From assembly GCF_002355655.1 (NCBI RefSeq), contig NZ_AP017569.1, positions 682,001 through 746,000 on the forward strand: DNA of 64,000 nt, written 5' to 3'. The notes beneath the pieces were generated by a model that had not been told where the DNA came from, made no database searches, and saw nothing but the letters and a program-made list of their open reading frames with translations. The position numbers and the translations under genes were made by a program. Of the stretch, positions 52,133 to 60,936 are shown in pieces (the stretch's first letter is position 1; the number at the start of each line of letters is the position of its first letter). This DNA comes from Halorubrum trapanicum (GTDB lineage: Archaea; Halobacteriota; Halobacteria; Halobacteriales; Haloferacaceae).

Positions 52133-52498
52133 TCACTCCACGGCGACGACCGCCGCTGCGCGCACGTCGCGGTCCGTCGCCGTCGCCTCGCCGACGATTC
52201 GATAGGTCCCCGCGGGCGGGTCCCGCCACGTCCCCTCGTAGCCGACAGTCTCGCCGGGGCCGATCGTCTCGCTGCCGAGCGCCTGCGTGAACATCCGACC
52301 CGCGCCGTAGCGCCAGACCGGATCGGGCCGGTCGCTGTCGGCGTCGGCGGCGTCCCCGTCCGCCGGGTACGCGGTGAACTCCGCGCGCTGGCCGGTCCGA
52401 AAGTCGAGCGTCACCGGATCCGGGCCCGCGTTTTCGATCCGTAACGATAGCGTCACTCCGTCGTCCGTCTCCGCCGCCGCGAGCGCCGCGTCGAGCAT
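52133..52498 (-). CDS. BsuPI-type domain protein
   Basis: A 121-residue beta-sandwich protein with the BsuPI (intracellular proteinase inhibitor) pattern. It has TLSLRIENAGPDPVTLDFRT at 19-38, QRAEFTAY, VWRYGAGRMFTQALG and a final GTYRIVGEATA. There is no signal peptide from ATG 52498. The domain occurs in many proteins with no proven inhibitor role, so the name is structural only. Confidence 0.75.
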   Translation of the reverse strand: MLDAALAAAETDDGVTLSLRIENAGPDPVTLDFRTGQRAEFTAYPADGDAADADSDRPDPVWRYGAGRMFTQALGSETIGPGETVGYEGTWRDPPAGTYRIVGEATATDRDVRAAAVVAVE

Positions 52499-52620
52499 GG
52501 TCGCGTCTGCGGCGCCCGGGGGTAAAATATCTCGCCGGTCCGCCCCGCGGATCCGCTCGGAAGGCCGCAAGCGAGACGGCCGACGACGCCTATAAGCGTC
52601 GGCTCCACCTACCCGGTCGC

Positions 52621-53448
52621 GTGCAGGTCGTCGGCTACGAGACGGACGTCGCGAGCGGCTCGCCGGAGGCGGACGGCGACTCGGAACGGGCTCCGAATGC
52701 CGAGGCGGACGGACCGATCGGGGGCGGGCTCTACGTCGCGAGCGGCGGGACCGTCGACTTCGTGGACGCGGGTCCGGGCGCCGAGCTGGCCTTCGGGCTC
52801 GGCGAGCGGCGCTGCGCGGGGACGGTCCACGAGGGCGACCACGTGGCCTGCGACGCCCCCGACGCGCCCTACTGCGACGACCACTCTCACGTCTGGGTGT
52901 GCGCCCGGTGCACCGGGACGTGCCTGAAAGACGAGATGGACTGCCACGAGACGCACGCGATGTACCTCGCCGCGTTCGCGCCCGACGTGCTGAAGGTGGG
53001 GGTCACGAGGGAATGGCGCCTCGGAACCCGCCTCCGCGAGCAGGGCGCCGACCGCGCGGCGCACATCCGAACGTTCCCGAACGGCCGGATCGCCCGCGAG
53101 GTGGAGGCCGAGCTGGCCGCCGGCGAGGACCTCGTCGACCGCGTCCGCGTCCCCACGAAGCTCGACGGGTTCGGCCGGTCGGTCGACGAGGCCGCGTGGG
53201 AGGCGCTGCTCGACCGGTTCGAGCCGATCGAGCGGTTCGCGTTCGACTACGGGCTCGACCTCGACGAGCGACCCGTCGCGGAGACGATGGCCGCGGGGAC
53301 CGTCCGCGGCTGGAAGGGCCGGGTGATCGTTCTCGACCGCGGCGGCTCGACGTACGCGGTCGACGCGCGCGACCTCGTCGGCTACGAGCTGACCGACGCG
53401 GTGCCGGAGCGGGAGCTACAGTCGAGCCTCGGGGCGTTCGGCGGGTGA
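52621..53448 (+). CDS. DUF2797 family protein
   Basis: A 275-residue protein starts at GTG 52621. A cysteine-rich middle (RRCAGTVHEGDHVACDAP, CARCTGTC) probably binds zinc. After it, MYLAAFAPDVLKVGVTREWR resembles a GIY-YIG-like segment, as has been noted for DUF2797. The catalytic residues of active GIY-YIG nucleases are only partly recognisable. Its stop overlaps the next gene's GTG by four bases. The function is unknown. Confidence 0.8.
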   Translation: MQVVGYETDVASGSPEADGDSERAPNAEADGPIGGGLYVASGGTVDFVDAGPGAELAFGLGERRCAGTVHEGDHVACDAPDAPYCDDHSHVWVCARCTGTCLKDEMDCHETHAMYLAAFAPDVLKVGVTREWRLGTRLREQGADRAAHIRTFPNGRIAREVEAELAAGEDLVDRVRVPTKLDGFGRSVDEAAWEALLDRFEPIERFAFDYGLDLDERPVAETMAAGTVRGWKGRVIVLDRGGSTYAVDARDLVGYELTDAVPERELQSSLGAFGG

Positions 53449-54104
53449 CCGGGGGCGTCCTCTCGCTGCTGTTCGGCGACCCGTTCGCCGTCATGAACAC
53501 GGTCGGGCTCGTCGCGTTCGCGCTGGTCGGCGCGAGCAAGGCGGTCCGCGAGGAGTTCGACCTCTTCGGCGTCGCGGTCGTCGGGCTGGCGATGGCGTTC
53601 GCCGGCGGCGTCACCCGCGACCTCCTCGTCGCCCGCGTCCCGCTCGCGCTGCGCTCGCCGGTCGAGATCCTCCTCGGACTCGTCGGCGTCGGGCTCGCGG
53701 TCGGACTGAGCGCGTGGCTCGCCAGCCCCGACGAACACCCGGTGACGCTCGTCGCCGACGCCGTCGGCCTCGCGGCGTTCGCTACCACCGGGGCCATCGT
53801 CGCGACGGACGCCGGGGTGTCAGTCTTCGGCGTCGTCGCCGTCGCGACGATCAACGCCGTCGGCGGCGGCGCGCTCGCCGACATCCTCCTCGACCGGGCC
53901 CCGTTCATTCTCTTCGAGGACTTCTACGCGAGCTGCGCCGTGTTGGGCGGCGTCACCTACTGGCTGGTCGGTGCGCTCGGCGGGCCCTCGGGAGTCGCGG
54001 CCGCGGCGTGCGCGGCGGTGACCGTCGCCCTCCGGCTCGTCGCCGTCGCGCGCGGGTGGCGGCTCCCCACCGCGAAGCGGTTCGGCGACCGCTTCGGCGA
54101 CTGA
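53445..54104 (+). CDS. TRIC/UPF0126 family cation channel
   Basis: A 219-residue membrane protein with about seven helices in two repeats of three plus one. Each repeat carries a glycine-rich kink: FAGGVTRDLL near 45-54 and NAVGGGALADILLD near 128-141. This is the signature of the trimeric intracellular cation channel family, which conducts K+. It begins at GTG 53445 inside the stop of the DUF2797 gene, so the two are co-translated. Confidence 0.9.
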   Translation: MTGGVLSLLFGDPFAVMNTVGLVAFALVGASKAVREEFDLFGVAVVGLAMAFAGGVTRDLLVARVPLALRSPVEILLGLVGVGLAVGLSAWLASPDEHPVTLVADAVGLAAFATTGAIVATDAGVSVFGVVAVATINAVGGGALADILLDRAPFILFEDFYASCAVLGGVTYWLVGALGGPSGVAAAACAAVTVALRLVAVARGWRLPTAKRFGDRFGD

Positions 54105-54109
54105 TCGCC

Positions 54110-55156
54110 TCAGCGACCGAATCCCTCGACCGCGACGACTCGTCGGACGCCGAGGTACGCCGCCGCGGCGATAGCGGCGTACGCGACCACGAGGACGCCC
54201 GTCGTCGCGTCCGCGCTGTCGATGGCGAGCCGGGCGACCGCGTTCGCGGGGCCGCCGGCCATCGCCGTCGCGCCGCCGAACAGCACGAGGACCGCGACCG
54301 AGTAGAGCAGCTGGGCCGCCTGTCGGTCGGGCGCGACCGCCGCGATGCCGACCGCGACCGCGACGACGAGCGTCGTCAGCGCGGTCATCAGCGCCAAGAT
54401 CGGGCCGACGTTCGCGACCGAGGTGCCGTTCGCCTCGAGGAGGAGCAGCCACAGCAGGGCCTGGCCCGGAGCGATCCCGATCGCCGCGGCGGCCTTCCCG
54501 TCGACGATCTCCGCGAGCGTGACGGGCGCGACGCGGAGCAGCTCCATGGTCCCCCGATCGAGCTCCTCGGTGATCGAGTCGACGATCAGCGACCCCGAGA
54601 TGAACACCGGGAGGAAGACGAGCAGGGGGATCAACACGGTGTACGTGAACGTGAAGTACGGGCTGGTGTCGCTCCGGTCGGGCAGCGGCAGGGGGGACTC
54701 CTCCAAGTACGAGGCGCGGGCGTCGCGCTCGTTCAGCTCGTAGGTCCGCAGCAGCTCGCGCAGCTGCACCACGATCACCGTCGTCTCCACGGTGGAGTCC
54801 GGGGCGGTGACGGCGGCCGACACCCGCCCCGACTCCGTGCGGGTCGCGACCACCACCGCGTCGGCCGCGTTCCGGTCGAAGGCCCTCCGCGCGGCGCCCG
54901 CGTCCTCGTACGGCGTGACGGTGGCGCCGGGCACCTCGCTCGCGGCGCGCTCCAAGTCGTCGACGGCGTCGCCCGCGGCCGCGACCTCGATCTCGGCGCC
55001 GTCGAGCGCGCCCGGGTCGTACATCGAGACGAGCCCGACGACGAGGAACGACGAGAAGGTCGCGATGAACAGCTGGATCCCGATCGCCAGCAGGATCGTC
55101 TTCTCGGCGCGCAGCCCGGCGAGCTCGCGCCCGGCGATCGTCAGGCGGCTATCCAA
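54110..55156 (-). CDS. ABC-2 type transporter permease
   Basis: A 348-residue membrane protein. One helix lies near residues 20-42, followed by a large extracytoplasmic domain (about 45-165) and five more helices. FISGSLIVDSITEELDRGTMELLRVAPV near 190-215 is the typical ABC-2 exporter block. It overlaps the permease-PrsW fusion gene by eight bases and is the last of three genes with the ATPase at 57203. This suggests an exporter for a lipid, sodium or a drug-like substrate; the true substrate is unknown. Confidence 0.88.
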   Translation of the reverse strand: MDSRLTIAGRELAGLRAEKTILLAIGIQLFIATFSSFLVVGLVSMYDPGALDGAEIEVAAAGDAVDDLERAASEVPGATVTPYEDAGAARRAFDRNAADAVVVATRTESGRVSAAVTAPDSTVETTVIVVQLRELLRTYELNERDARASYLEESPLPLPDRSDTSPYFTFTYTVLIPLLVFLPVFISGSLIVDSITEELDRGTMELLRVAPVTLAEIVDGKAAAAIGIAPGQALLWLLLLEANGTSVANVGPILALMTALTTLVVAVAVGIAAVAPDRQAAQLLYSVAVLVLFGGATAMAGGPANAVARLAIDSADATTGVLVVAYAAIAAAAYLGVRRVVAVEGFGR

Positions 55157-57206
55157 GGCTCACCACCCCGACGTTGTACGCGGCGTGCCCCAGCGTCGCC
55201 AGCGTCAGCGCCAGCGCGTAGGCGGTCCGCCCCCGGCTCGCGCCGACGCTCGCGACGCTCGTCGCGGCGACGTGGAGGACGAGCGGCGCGAAGAACAGCG
55301 CCGCCAGCGCGAGCGGCGGCAGCCCGGAGAGCCCGGCCACGTCGGCGAAGGCGGCGCGGCCCAGGAAGAGCTCGGTGAGACCGACCGCTTGGACGACCGC
55401 CGTGACCTTCTCCGCGAGGAAGAACCCGGTTCCCGAGGCGAATCCGACCGCGAGAGCGACGCGGAGCGCTCCGTCGCCTCCCCCTCTGCTCTCTCCTCCT
55501 CCGTCGCCGAACCCGTCGGTCCGCTCGAAGACGCCGCGCTCGAAGCCGGCGTAGAGCCCGACGCTCTTCGCGACCTCCTCGACGAACGCGATCGTCACGA
55601 GCAGCACCGGGATCGACACGGTGACCGGCAGCGCGAACAGCACCGCGACGGCCAGAAGCTCCGCGACGAACACGAAGGGGATCGTGCAGGCGGTGAGGAG
55701 CGCGACCGAGCCGAGCGCGCGGAGTCGGTCGCGATTGAGGAGCCCGCCGCCAGCCGGTATCGGGGAGAGCCGGACGGCGAGCGCGTCGAGGAACTTCCGC
55801 GTCACGGGCTTTTGCGAGAACATGTCCTCCTCGCGGTAGACGCCGAGGCCGAGGCCGAAGAGGAGGGCGGCGCCGACCGCCATCGGCGCGGTCGAGAAGA
55901 GCACCTCGCCCGCCGAGACGGCCTCGCCCTGGAGGTCGAAGACGACGAGCGTCAGCGGCGAGACGAGCGCGACGGGCGTCACGTTCGTGAAGATGGCCGG
56001 CACGAACGCGTACGTGGTCAGGAGGACGCTCACGCCCACCGTCACGAAGGTGAGTTCCTTGAACGAGCGCGCGAACATCGCGCCGACGAAGGTGGCCCCG
56101 AGGAACGTCGCCGCGACCGGCGCCACCGCGACCACCGAGAGCGCGCCGCCGCCGACGAGGAGCGCGATGAGGCTCGTGACGACCGCGGCGGCCGCCGCGT
56201 ACGGCAGCGTCTTGCCGGCGACTATCTCCGCCGGCGACAGCGGCGTGACGAGCAGCGGCTCCCCCCGGCGGTTCGTCCGCTCGTCGAGGATCGAGGAGCC
56301 GTACGCCTGGATCAGGAAGTTCATCGGCACGAGGAAGACGAACGCCAAGAGCAGCGAGGTGAACGGGAACGGCGGCGTGATCGAGCCGGGCGAGCCGACG
56401 GTGTCCGCGCCGAAGGCCGCGCCGCCGATGGAGGGCACCGCGAAACCGCCGCCGTCCTCCGAACCCGCGCCGCCCTCGACTGATCCCGCGTCGCCCGTGC
56501 CGTCGCCGCCGTCGCCGCCGCTCGTGCCGTCGCCGCCGTCGCCGTCCGTCGCCCCACCCCCGCCGTCGCTCCCGCCGGTCCCTCCGTCGGAGTCGCCGGT
56601 CGACCCGCCCTCGGTCCCGCCGTCGCCGCCGCCGAGCGTCGCGCCGTCGTCGACGCCGGCCGATCGGCCGACGTACCGGAGCGTGACGACGACCGGGAAC
56701 GCGGCCGTCCGGTTCGGCTCGGCGCGCATCAGCCGCTCGTTGTGCGACGCGACGGCCTCGCGGACCGACGCGGCCGCCGCCTCGCCCTTCCGCGTGTCGC
56801 TCGCGCGCACGACGACCTCCTCGACGTCGGCGGCGTCGATCGATCCGCCGTCGCCGGAGCCGGGTTCCACCACGGTCACCACGACCGCGTCGGCGGTGTC
56901 GCCGAGCGAGGCCGTCCCGCCCGGGATCGGGCGCAGCGACGGCGCGTCCTCGATCGCGTCCGCGTACGGCGACTCGGCGTCGACGCCGACCCGGTACACG
57001 TCCCGGTCGACGTCGAGCCCGGCGACGCCGGTCGCGACGCCGACGCCGACGACGCCGCCGGCGACGAGGAGGAGGGCGACGCCGGCCGCGAGCGTCCGGC
57101 GGTCGACGCCCCCGGACGCGCGGGCGGACTCCCACCTCGCGACCCGGAGGACGCGGCGGACGCCGACCGCGAGCCGTCGGCCGACGCGGCGAAGCCTGTC
57201 GATCAC
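55149..57206 (-). CDS. ABC-2 permease fused to a PrsW-type intramembrane protease
   Basis: A 685-residue fusion. The first about 450 residues form an ABC-2/NatB-like permease with a long external loop that includes an 80-residue Gly/Ser/Asp stretch (about 190-270). The last about 220 residues are a PrsW domain with FVEEVAKS (EE-x-x-K, near 540), GTGFFLAEKV (F-x-x-x-E, near 593) and GHAAYN (His near 677). These are the three motifs of this metalloprotease clan. It overlaps the ATPase gene by four bases and the second permease by eight. The fusion suggests that protease and exporter act on one process. Confidence 0.82.
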   Translation of the reverse strand: MIDRLRRVGRRLAVGVRRVLRVARWESARASGGVDRRTLAAGVALLLVAGGVVGVGVATGVAGLDVDRDVYRVGVDAESPYADAIEDAPSLRPIPGGTASLGDTADAVVVTVVEPGSGDGGSIDAADVEEVVVRASDTRKGEAAAASVREAVASHNERLMRAEPNRTAAFPVVVTLRYVGRSAGVDDGATLGGGDGGTEGGSTGDSDGGTGGSDGGGGATDGDGGDGTSGGDGGDGTGDAGSVEGGAGSEDGGGFAVPSIGGAAFGADTVGSPGSITPPFPFTSLLLAFVFLVPMNFLIQAYGSSILDERTNRRGEPLLVTPLSPAEIVAGKTLPYAAAAAVVTSLIALLVGGGALSVVAVAPVAATFLGATFVGAMFARSFKELTFVTVGVSVLLTTYAFVPAIFTNVTPVALVSPLTLVVFDLQGEAVSAGEVLFSTAPMAVGAALLFGLGLGVYREEDMFSQKPVTRKFLDALAVRLSPIPAGGGLLNRDRLRALGSVALLTACTIPFVFVAELLAVAVLFALPVTVSIPVLLVTIAFVEEVAKSVGLYAGFERGVFERTDGFGDGGGESRGGGDGALRVALAVGFASGTGFFLAEKVTAVVQAVGLTELFLGRAAFADVAGLSGLPPLALAALFFAPLVLHVAATSVASVGASRGRTAYALALTLATLGHAAYNVGVVSLG

Positions 57207-58228
57207 TCGGTCGCCTCCGTGGTCGCCGGCTCCGTCGTCTCGGTTTCCGGTTCGTCGCCGTCGCCGTCGCCGTCGGCGCCGCTCGCGGCTTCGGTTCCGT
57301 CACCGCCGAGGTCGCCGGTGTACCGTCCGGGCATCGGCCGTCCGACGATGTCGAGGAACACGTCTTCGAGGCTCGGCTCGCGGCTCCGGATGTCGACGAC
57401 CTCACCGCCGGCGTCGCCGACGGCATCGCGGACGGCCGCGACCGCGTCCATGCTCGGGACCGCCGTCCGGTACCGGTCGCCGACCTCCTCTGTCGTCGCG
57501 TCGAGCTCGGTGAGCGCGGGCGTCGCGGCCGGCTCGACGTCGGTGAACACGCGGTACGTCGTCTCGCCGTGTCGCTCGCGGATCCCGTCGACGCTCCCGC
57601 GGGCGACGATCCGCCCCTCGTTCATCACCACGACGCGGTCGCAGACGGACTCGACGTGGTAGAGGTTGTGCGCCGAGAAGACGACTGTCTTGCCCGTCTC
57701 GCGGAGCTCGCGGGTGAACGCCAGCACGGAGTTCGTCGTCACGGGGTCGAGCCCGGAGGCCGGCTCGTCGTACACCAGCACGTCCGGGTCGTTGACGAGC
57801 GAGCGCGCGATGGCGACCTTGCGTTTCATCCCCTTCGAGACGTCGCCGAGGCGCCGCTCGCGGTGGTCGAGTTCGAGGCGGTCGAGCGCGGCCTCGATCC
57901 GTTCGTCGGCGACCTCACGGGGCACGTCGTAGAGGTCGGCGAAGAAGCGGAGGTACGACAGCGCGGTCATCTCCTCGTACAGCGGCGACTCCTCCGGCAG
58001 GAACCCGAGGTGGCGTCGCATCTCGGGGTCCGAGGCGTCGAATCCGGCCACGGTCACCTCGCCCGCCGTCGGCTCGACGAGGCCGGCGAGTATCTTGAGC
58101 GTCGTCGTCTTCCCGGCCCCGTTCGGACCGACGATCCCGAACACCTCGCCGTCGTCGACGGAAAAGTCGCTGTCGACCACGGCCGCGAAGTCGCCGTAGG
58201 TCTTCCGGAGCCCCGAGGCCTCGATCAT
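57203..58228 (-). CDS. ABC transporter ATPase
   Basis: A 341-residue NatA-like ATPase with Walker A GPNGAGKTTT (near 35-44), a divergent signature VSKGMKRKVAIA, Walker B VLVYDEPASGLDP and a switch His in FSAHNLYHVE. The C-terminal 110 residues form a regulatory extension that ends in a Glu/Thr-rich tail (ETETTEPATTEATE). I use ATG 58228; a GTG two codons earlier is equally possible. It heads the three-gene exporter operon. Confidence 0.92.
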   Translation of the reverse strand: MIEASGLRKTYGDFAAVVDSDFSVDDGEVFGIVGPNGAGKTTTLKILAGLVEPTAGEVTVAGFDASDPEMRRHLGFLPEESPLYEEMTALSYLRFFADLYDVPREVADERIEAALDRLELDHRERRLGDVSKGMKRKVAIARSLVNDPDVLVYDEPASGLDPVTTNSVLAFTRELRETGKTVVFSAHNLYHVESVCDRVVVMNEGRIVARGSVDGIRERHGETTYRVFTDVEPAATPALTELDATTEEVGDRYRTAVPSMDAVAAVRDAVGDAGGEVVDIRSREPSLEDVFLDIVGRPMPGRYTGDLGGDGTEAASGADGDGDGDEPETETTEPATTEATE

Positions 58229-58342
58229 GCGCACGGCTCCGCAGTCGGTCGGGTTAAACCCACTCCCGCGGTTATCGGCGGCGAGAACGCGGCGTGCGAA
58301 ACGGGACCGGGGCGCGGAGCGAGCGCGCCGCGAACCGGCGCG

Positions 58343-58858
58343 TCAGTCCGTGTACGGCTTCTCGATGTTCGCGTCGCCGCTGATGTACGCGTTCATCCGA
58401 CGAGTGATCCCGTCGAACAGCGTGATGAGCGGCGAGAGGACGCGCTCGACGAGCCGCACCGGCGACGCGACCCGCAGCGACCACGTCTCGGCGTTTCCGA
58501 GCCCGAAGGCCTTGGGGACTATCTCGCCGAAGACGAGGACGAGGAAGCTCGTACACAGCGTCGTCACCACGATTGCCGCCCCCGACGGGAGGTAGCTCGC
58601 GATCAGGACGGTCACGATGCTCGAAATGGCGATGTTGACGACGTTGTTCCCGACGAGCAGCGTCACGAGGAGCCGGTGGGGGTCGTCGTGTAGCTCCTTC
58701 AGCACGTCCCCCCGCGGGTCGTCAGTGCCGGCCTGCCGCTCGAACCATTCGGCCGGCAGCGAGAAGATGGCGGTCTCGGAGCTGGAGAAGAACGCGCTGA
58801 ATCCCAGCAACACGATCACCGCTGCGGCCCCGATCACGCCGAGTGCGGCTCCGACCAT
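58343..58858 (-). CDS. DUF21 (CNNM transmembrane) protein
   Basis: A 171-residue membrane protein that consists only of the DUF21/CNNM domain: three helices, SSSETAIFSLP near 26-36 and VFGEIVPKAFG near 108-118. It lacks the CBS and CorC_HlyC domains that follow in most magnesium/cobalt efflux relatives. The stop at 58343 comes after a clean polar end (ANIEKPYTD), so this looks like a genuine stand-alone form rather than a truncation. Confidence 0.88.
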   Translation of the reverse strand: MVGAALGVIGAAAVIVLLGFSAFFSSSETAIFSLPAEWFERQAGTDDPRGDVLKELHDDPHRLLVTLLVGNNVVNIAISSIVTVLIASYLPSGAAIVVTTLCTSFLVLVFGEIVPKAFGLGNAETWSLRVASPVRLVERVLSPLITLFDGITRRMNAYISGDANIEKPYTD

Positions 58859-58999
58859 GCCTCGTATCGAGAAAGGAGGCCAAAGAGGGTGTCGACGGGG
58901 GCCGCCTCGTGCGACTGAAACGACGCGGCCGCGTGGCTCTCCGGTCGCGTGACTGGCGATGCCACGACCGTTCCGGCGAGAAACGACGGTCGGGCGGCG

Positions 59000-59119
59000 C
59001 TACTCTTCTTCTTCCTCTTCTTCGACCGGCCCCCGTCCTCGCTCCCAGACCGCGTGGGCGGACGTGTCGTTCGGTGCCGTGTGCGAGACGTCTTTCATGG
59101 TGTCGCGATCGCTTGCCAT
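59000..59119 (-). CDS. 39-residue acidic protein with a poly-Glu end
   Basis: A very short gene begins MASDRDTMKDVSHTAPNDTS and ends in seven glutamates. Support comes from the signals in front of it: on the minus strand TCGGAGGGCAAT puts a GGAGG Shine-Dalgarno a few bases before ATG 59119, and GTTAATACG about 35 bases upstream could serve as TATA. I know no family for it. Confidence 0.5.
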   Translation of the reverse strand: MASDRDTMKDVSHTAPNDTSAHAVWERGRGPVEEEEEEE

Positions 59120-59308
59120 ATTGCCCTCCGATAGCTCGGAACCCCGTATTAACCCTTCGTGGAAAGAGATAATGAGTCCTGATACCATATTAGGTATTAA
59201 TATGGAACGTCGCGACGCCGCCCGAGAATCTGAACGTATTCCGAGTATATCTCCTTGTACCCGTTGGAAAATTAACGAACGTACGGATAACGTCGAGCGA
59301 CCGCAGCG

Positions 59309-59785
59309 ATGAGGCGGACGGCCGCCGGACGAAGTAGCGTGTTCGGAAACCTCGACGCGACCGGAAACGTCGACCGCGACGGCCGAGCCTCCGTGGTCCG
59401 CGAGGGCGCGACGCTCGCGGTCGGTCGCGACGTCGACGCGCCGCCGGAGCGGACAGCCAGGGCGCTCCGCGACACGCGGCGGTGGCCCGACTGGAGTCCG
59501 TCCGTCAGCGGCGTCGAGAGCATCGACCGGTACGTCGAGACCGGAACGACCGGGCGGGTCCGGGTCGCGGGCGTCTGGGTCCCGTTCCGGGTGACGGGGG
59601 CGACGCGTCTCCGGTGGGACTGGCGAGTCGCGCGGATCCCCGCGACCGGGCACCGGGTCGATCGGTACTCGGGAGAGCCGGACCGGTGTCGAGCGGTGAT
59701 CGAGGTCCCGCTGGTCGCGGCCGCGTACGTCCCGGTCTGCCGGCGCGCGCTCGATCGGTTCGCGGCGCTCGTCGAGGGGGAGTGA
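59309..59785 (+). CDS. SRPBCC family protein
   Basis: A 158-residue protein with the START/SRPBCC pattern. It has VVREGATLAVGRDVDAPPER followed by DTRRWPDWSPSVSGVESI, where the helix and W-P-x-W turn are typical, and long beta strands to a final helix PVCRRALDRFAALVE. Members bind lipids or polyketides in a deep pocket, and some remove or modify cofactors. The region just upstream (59120-59308) is unusually AT-rich (TATTAGGTATTAATATGG near 59190) and probably holds the promoter. Confidence 0.75.
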   Translation: MRRTAAGRSSVFGNLDATGNVDRDGRASVVREGATLAVGRDVDAPPERTARALRDTRRWPDWSPSVSGVESIDRYVETGTTGRVRVAGVWVPFRVTGATRLRWDWRVARIPATGHRVDRYSGEPDRCRAVIEVPLVAAAYVPVCRRALDRFAALVEGE

Positions 59786-59822
59786 CCCGGGCGGCGCTCC
59801 GGCGCTGAGGCGTTCGGGCGTC

Positions 59823-60305
59823 TCAGTTCTCGTAGCCCTCCTCGAACGGGTCGATGACCGCGCTGCCGGGCTCGTCCTCGTCGCGGGTGAAGCCGGGCCC
59901 CTGGGTCGCCAACTCGAAGACGAGGCCGTCGGGGTCGGTGAAGTAGACGCTCTTGAAGTAGGTTCGGTCCTTCACCTCGGAGACTTCGACGTCGTGGGCT
60001 TCGAGGTGCGCCTGCCACTCCTCGAGCGTCGCCTCGTCTTCGACGCCGAACGCGAAGTGGTGGCTCGCGCCCGGGCCCGGCGTCCCCTGCGAGTCCGGGT
60101 ACTCGAAGTAGGTGACGTTGGTCCCCGGCTCGCCCTCCGGCGTCGGCGAGAAGTAGTAGTGCGGCGTCCCGGGGTCGTCGTAGTTCTGGGTCCGCTTGAC
60201 CGTGTGCCAGCCGAGCACGTCCTCGTAGAACGCGGTGGTCTCCTCGATGTCGGTACAGATGTTCGTGACGTGGTGGAGCCCGGTCGTCGGCGGCGCGTCG
60301 CTCAT
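59823..60305 (-). CDS. VOC family protein
   Basis: A 160-residue single VOC-fold protein. LHHVTNICTDIEETTAFYED gives the first metal His, SHHFAFGVEDE a second, and DGLVFELATQ the glutamate. It is similar in its opening to the ring-cleaving-type protein at 47565 but has only one VOC unit. It may be a glyoxalase, dioxygenase half-unit or resistance protein. Confidence 0.88.
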   Translation of the reverse strand: MSDAPPTTGLHHVTNICTDIEETTAFYEDVLGWHTVKRTQNYDDPGTPHYYFSPTPEGEPGTNVTYFEYPDSQGTPGPGASHHFAFGVEDEATLEEWQAHLEAHDVEVSEVKDRTYFKSVYFTDPDGLVFELATQGPGFTRDEDEPGSAVIDPFEEGYEN

Positions 60306-60412
60306 GGTCTGTGTGAACGCTCGTCAGGGAAGTAGTTAGTCGTACTGGCGACCCGGCGGACGGCGGACGTCGGTACGAAAAGGAGCGCGTTGCGTGCGCG
60401 TCGGTGGCGGAA

Positions 60413-60490
60413 CGGTTCGACCGCGGCTCAGACCGGCCAACCGGTTCGACCGCGGCTCAGACCGGCCAACCGGTTCGACCGCGGCTCAGA
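60413..60490 (+). repeat. 29-base tandem repeat after the DoxX gene
   Basis: The 29-base unit CGGTTCGACCGCGGCTCAGA... occurs at 60413-60441 and 60442-60470, with a 20-base partial third copy to 60490. The last copy runs into the stop codon and final codons of the DoxX gene (minus strand), so the repeat grew from that gene's end into the spacer. Confidence 0.85.
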
Positions 60491-60935
60491 ACAGGCCGAC
60501 ACCGACCGCGTACGGCCACGCGCTGCCGCCGACAGCGAGCAACGCGAGCGCCGCGCCGGCGCCGTAGACGTTCTTCAGGAAGCTCGTCATCTCGTTCTGC
60601 TTCTCCTCGGGGTCGTCCATCGACCAGAAGTCGTGCATCGTCACGGCGGAGACGAGGAGGAAGACGGCGAGCGCGCCGGCGGAGAGGACGGGGAACGCGC
60701 CCGCCGCGACGCCGAGGCCGCCGAGGACGAGGACGGCGCCGGACGCGATCACCGAGAACTGCGGGGCCGGGAGGCCCTTGAACTCGGCGTAGCCGGCCAT
60801 GGTCTCGAGGTCCATGAAGTGGTTGAGGCCCATGAACGCGAGCGTCGCGCCGAAGACGATCCGGCCGAGCAGAAAGAGTTCGCCCGCGAGGGGGGTGTCG
60901 AACTGGAGCGGTAACGTCGCGAGTTCAGCTAACAT
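60486..60935 (-). CDS. DoxX family membrane protein
   Basis: A 149-residue membrane protein with four helices and the DoxX opening LLGRIVFGATLAFMGLNHF (near 22-40). FKGLPAPQFSVIASGAVLVLGG follows. DoxX-like proteins associate with redox and thiol stress functions in membranes. It is divergent from an HxlR regulator whose promoter it shares, which makes control by that regulator very likely. The mRNA is probably nearly leaderless, since the TATA region is about 30 bases from ATG 60935. Confidence 0.9.
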   Translation of the reverse strand: MLAELATLPLQFDTPLAGELFLLGRIVFGATLAFMGLNHFMDLETMAGYAEFKGLPAPQFSVIASGAVLVLGGLGVAAGAFPVLSAGALAVFLLVSAVTMHDFWSMDDPEEKQNEMTSFLKNVYGAGAALALLAVGGSAWPYAVGVGLF

Positions 60936-60936
60936 C

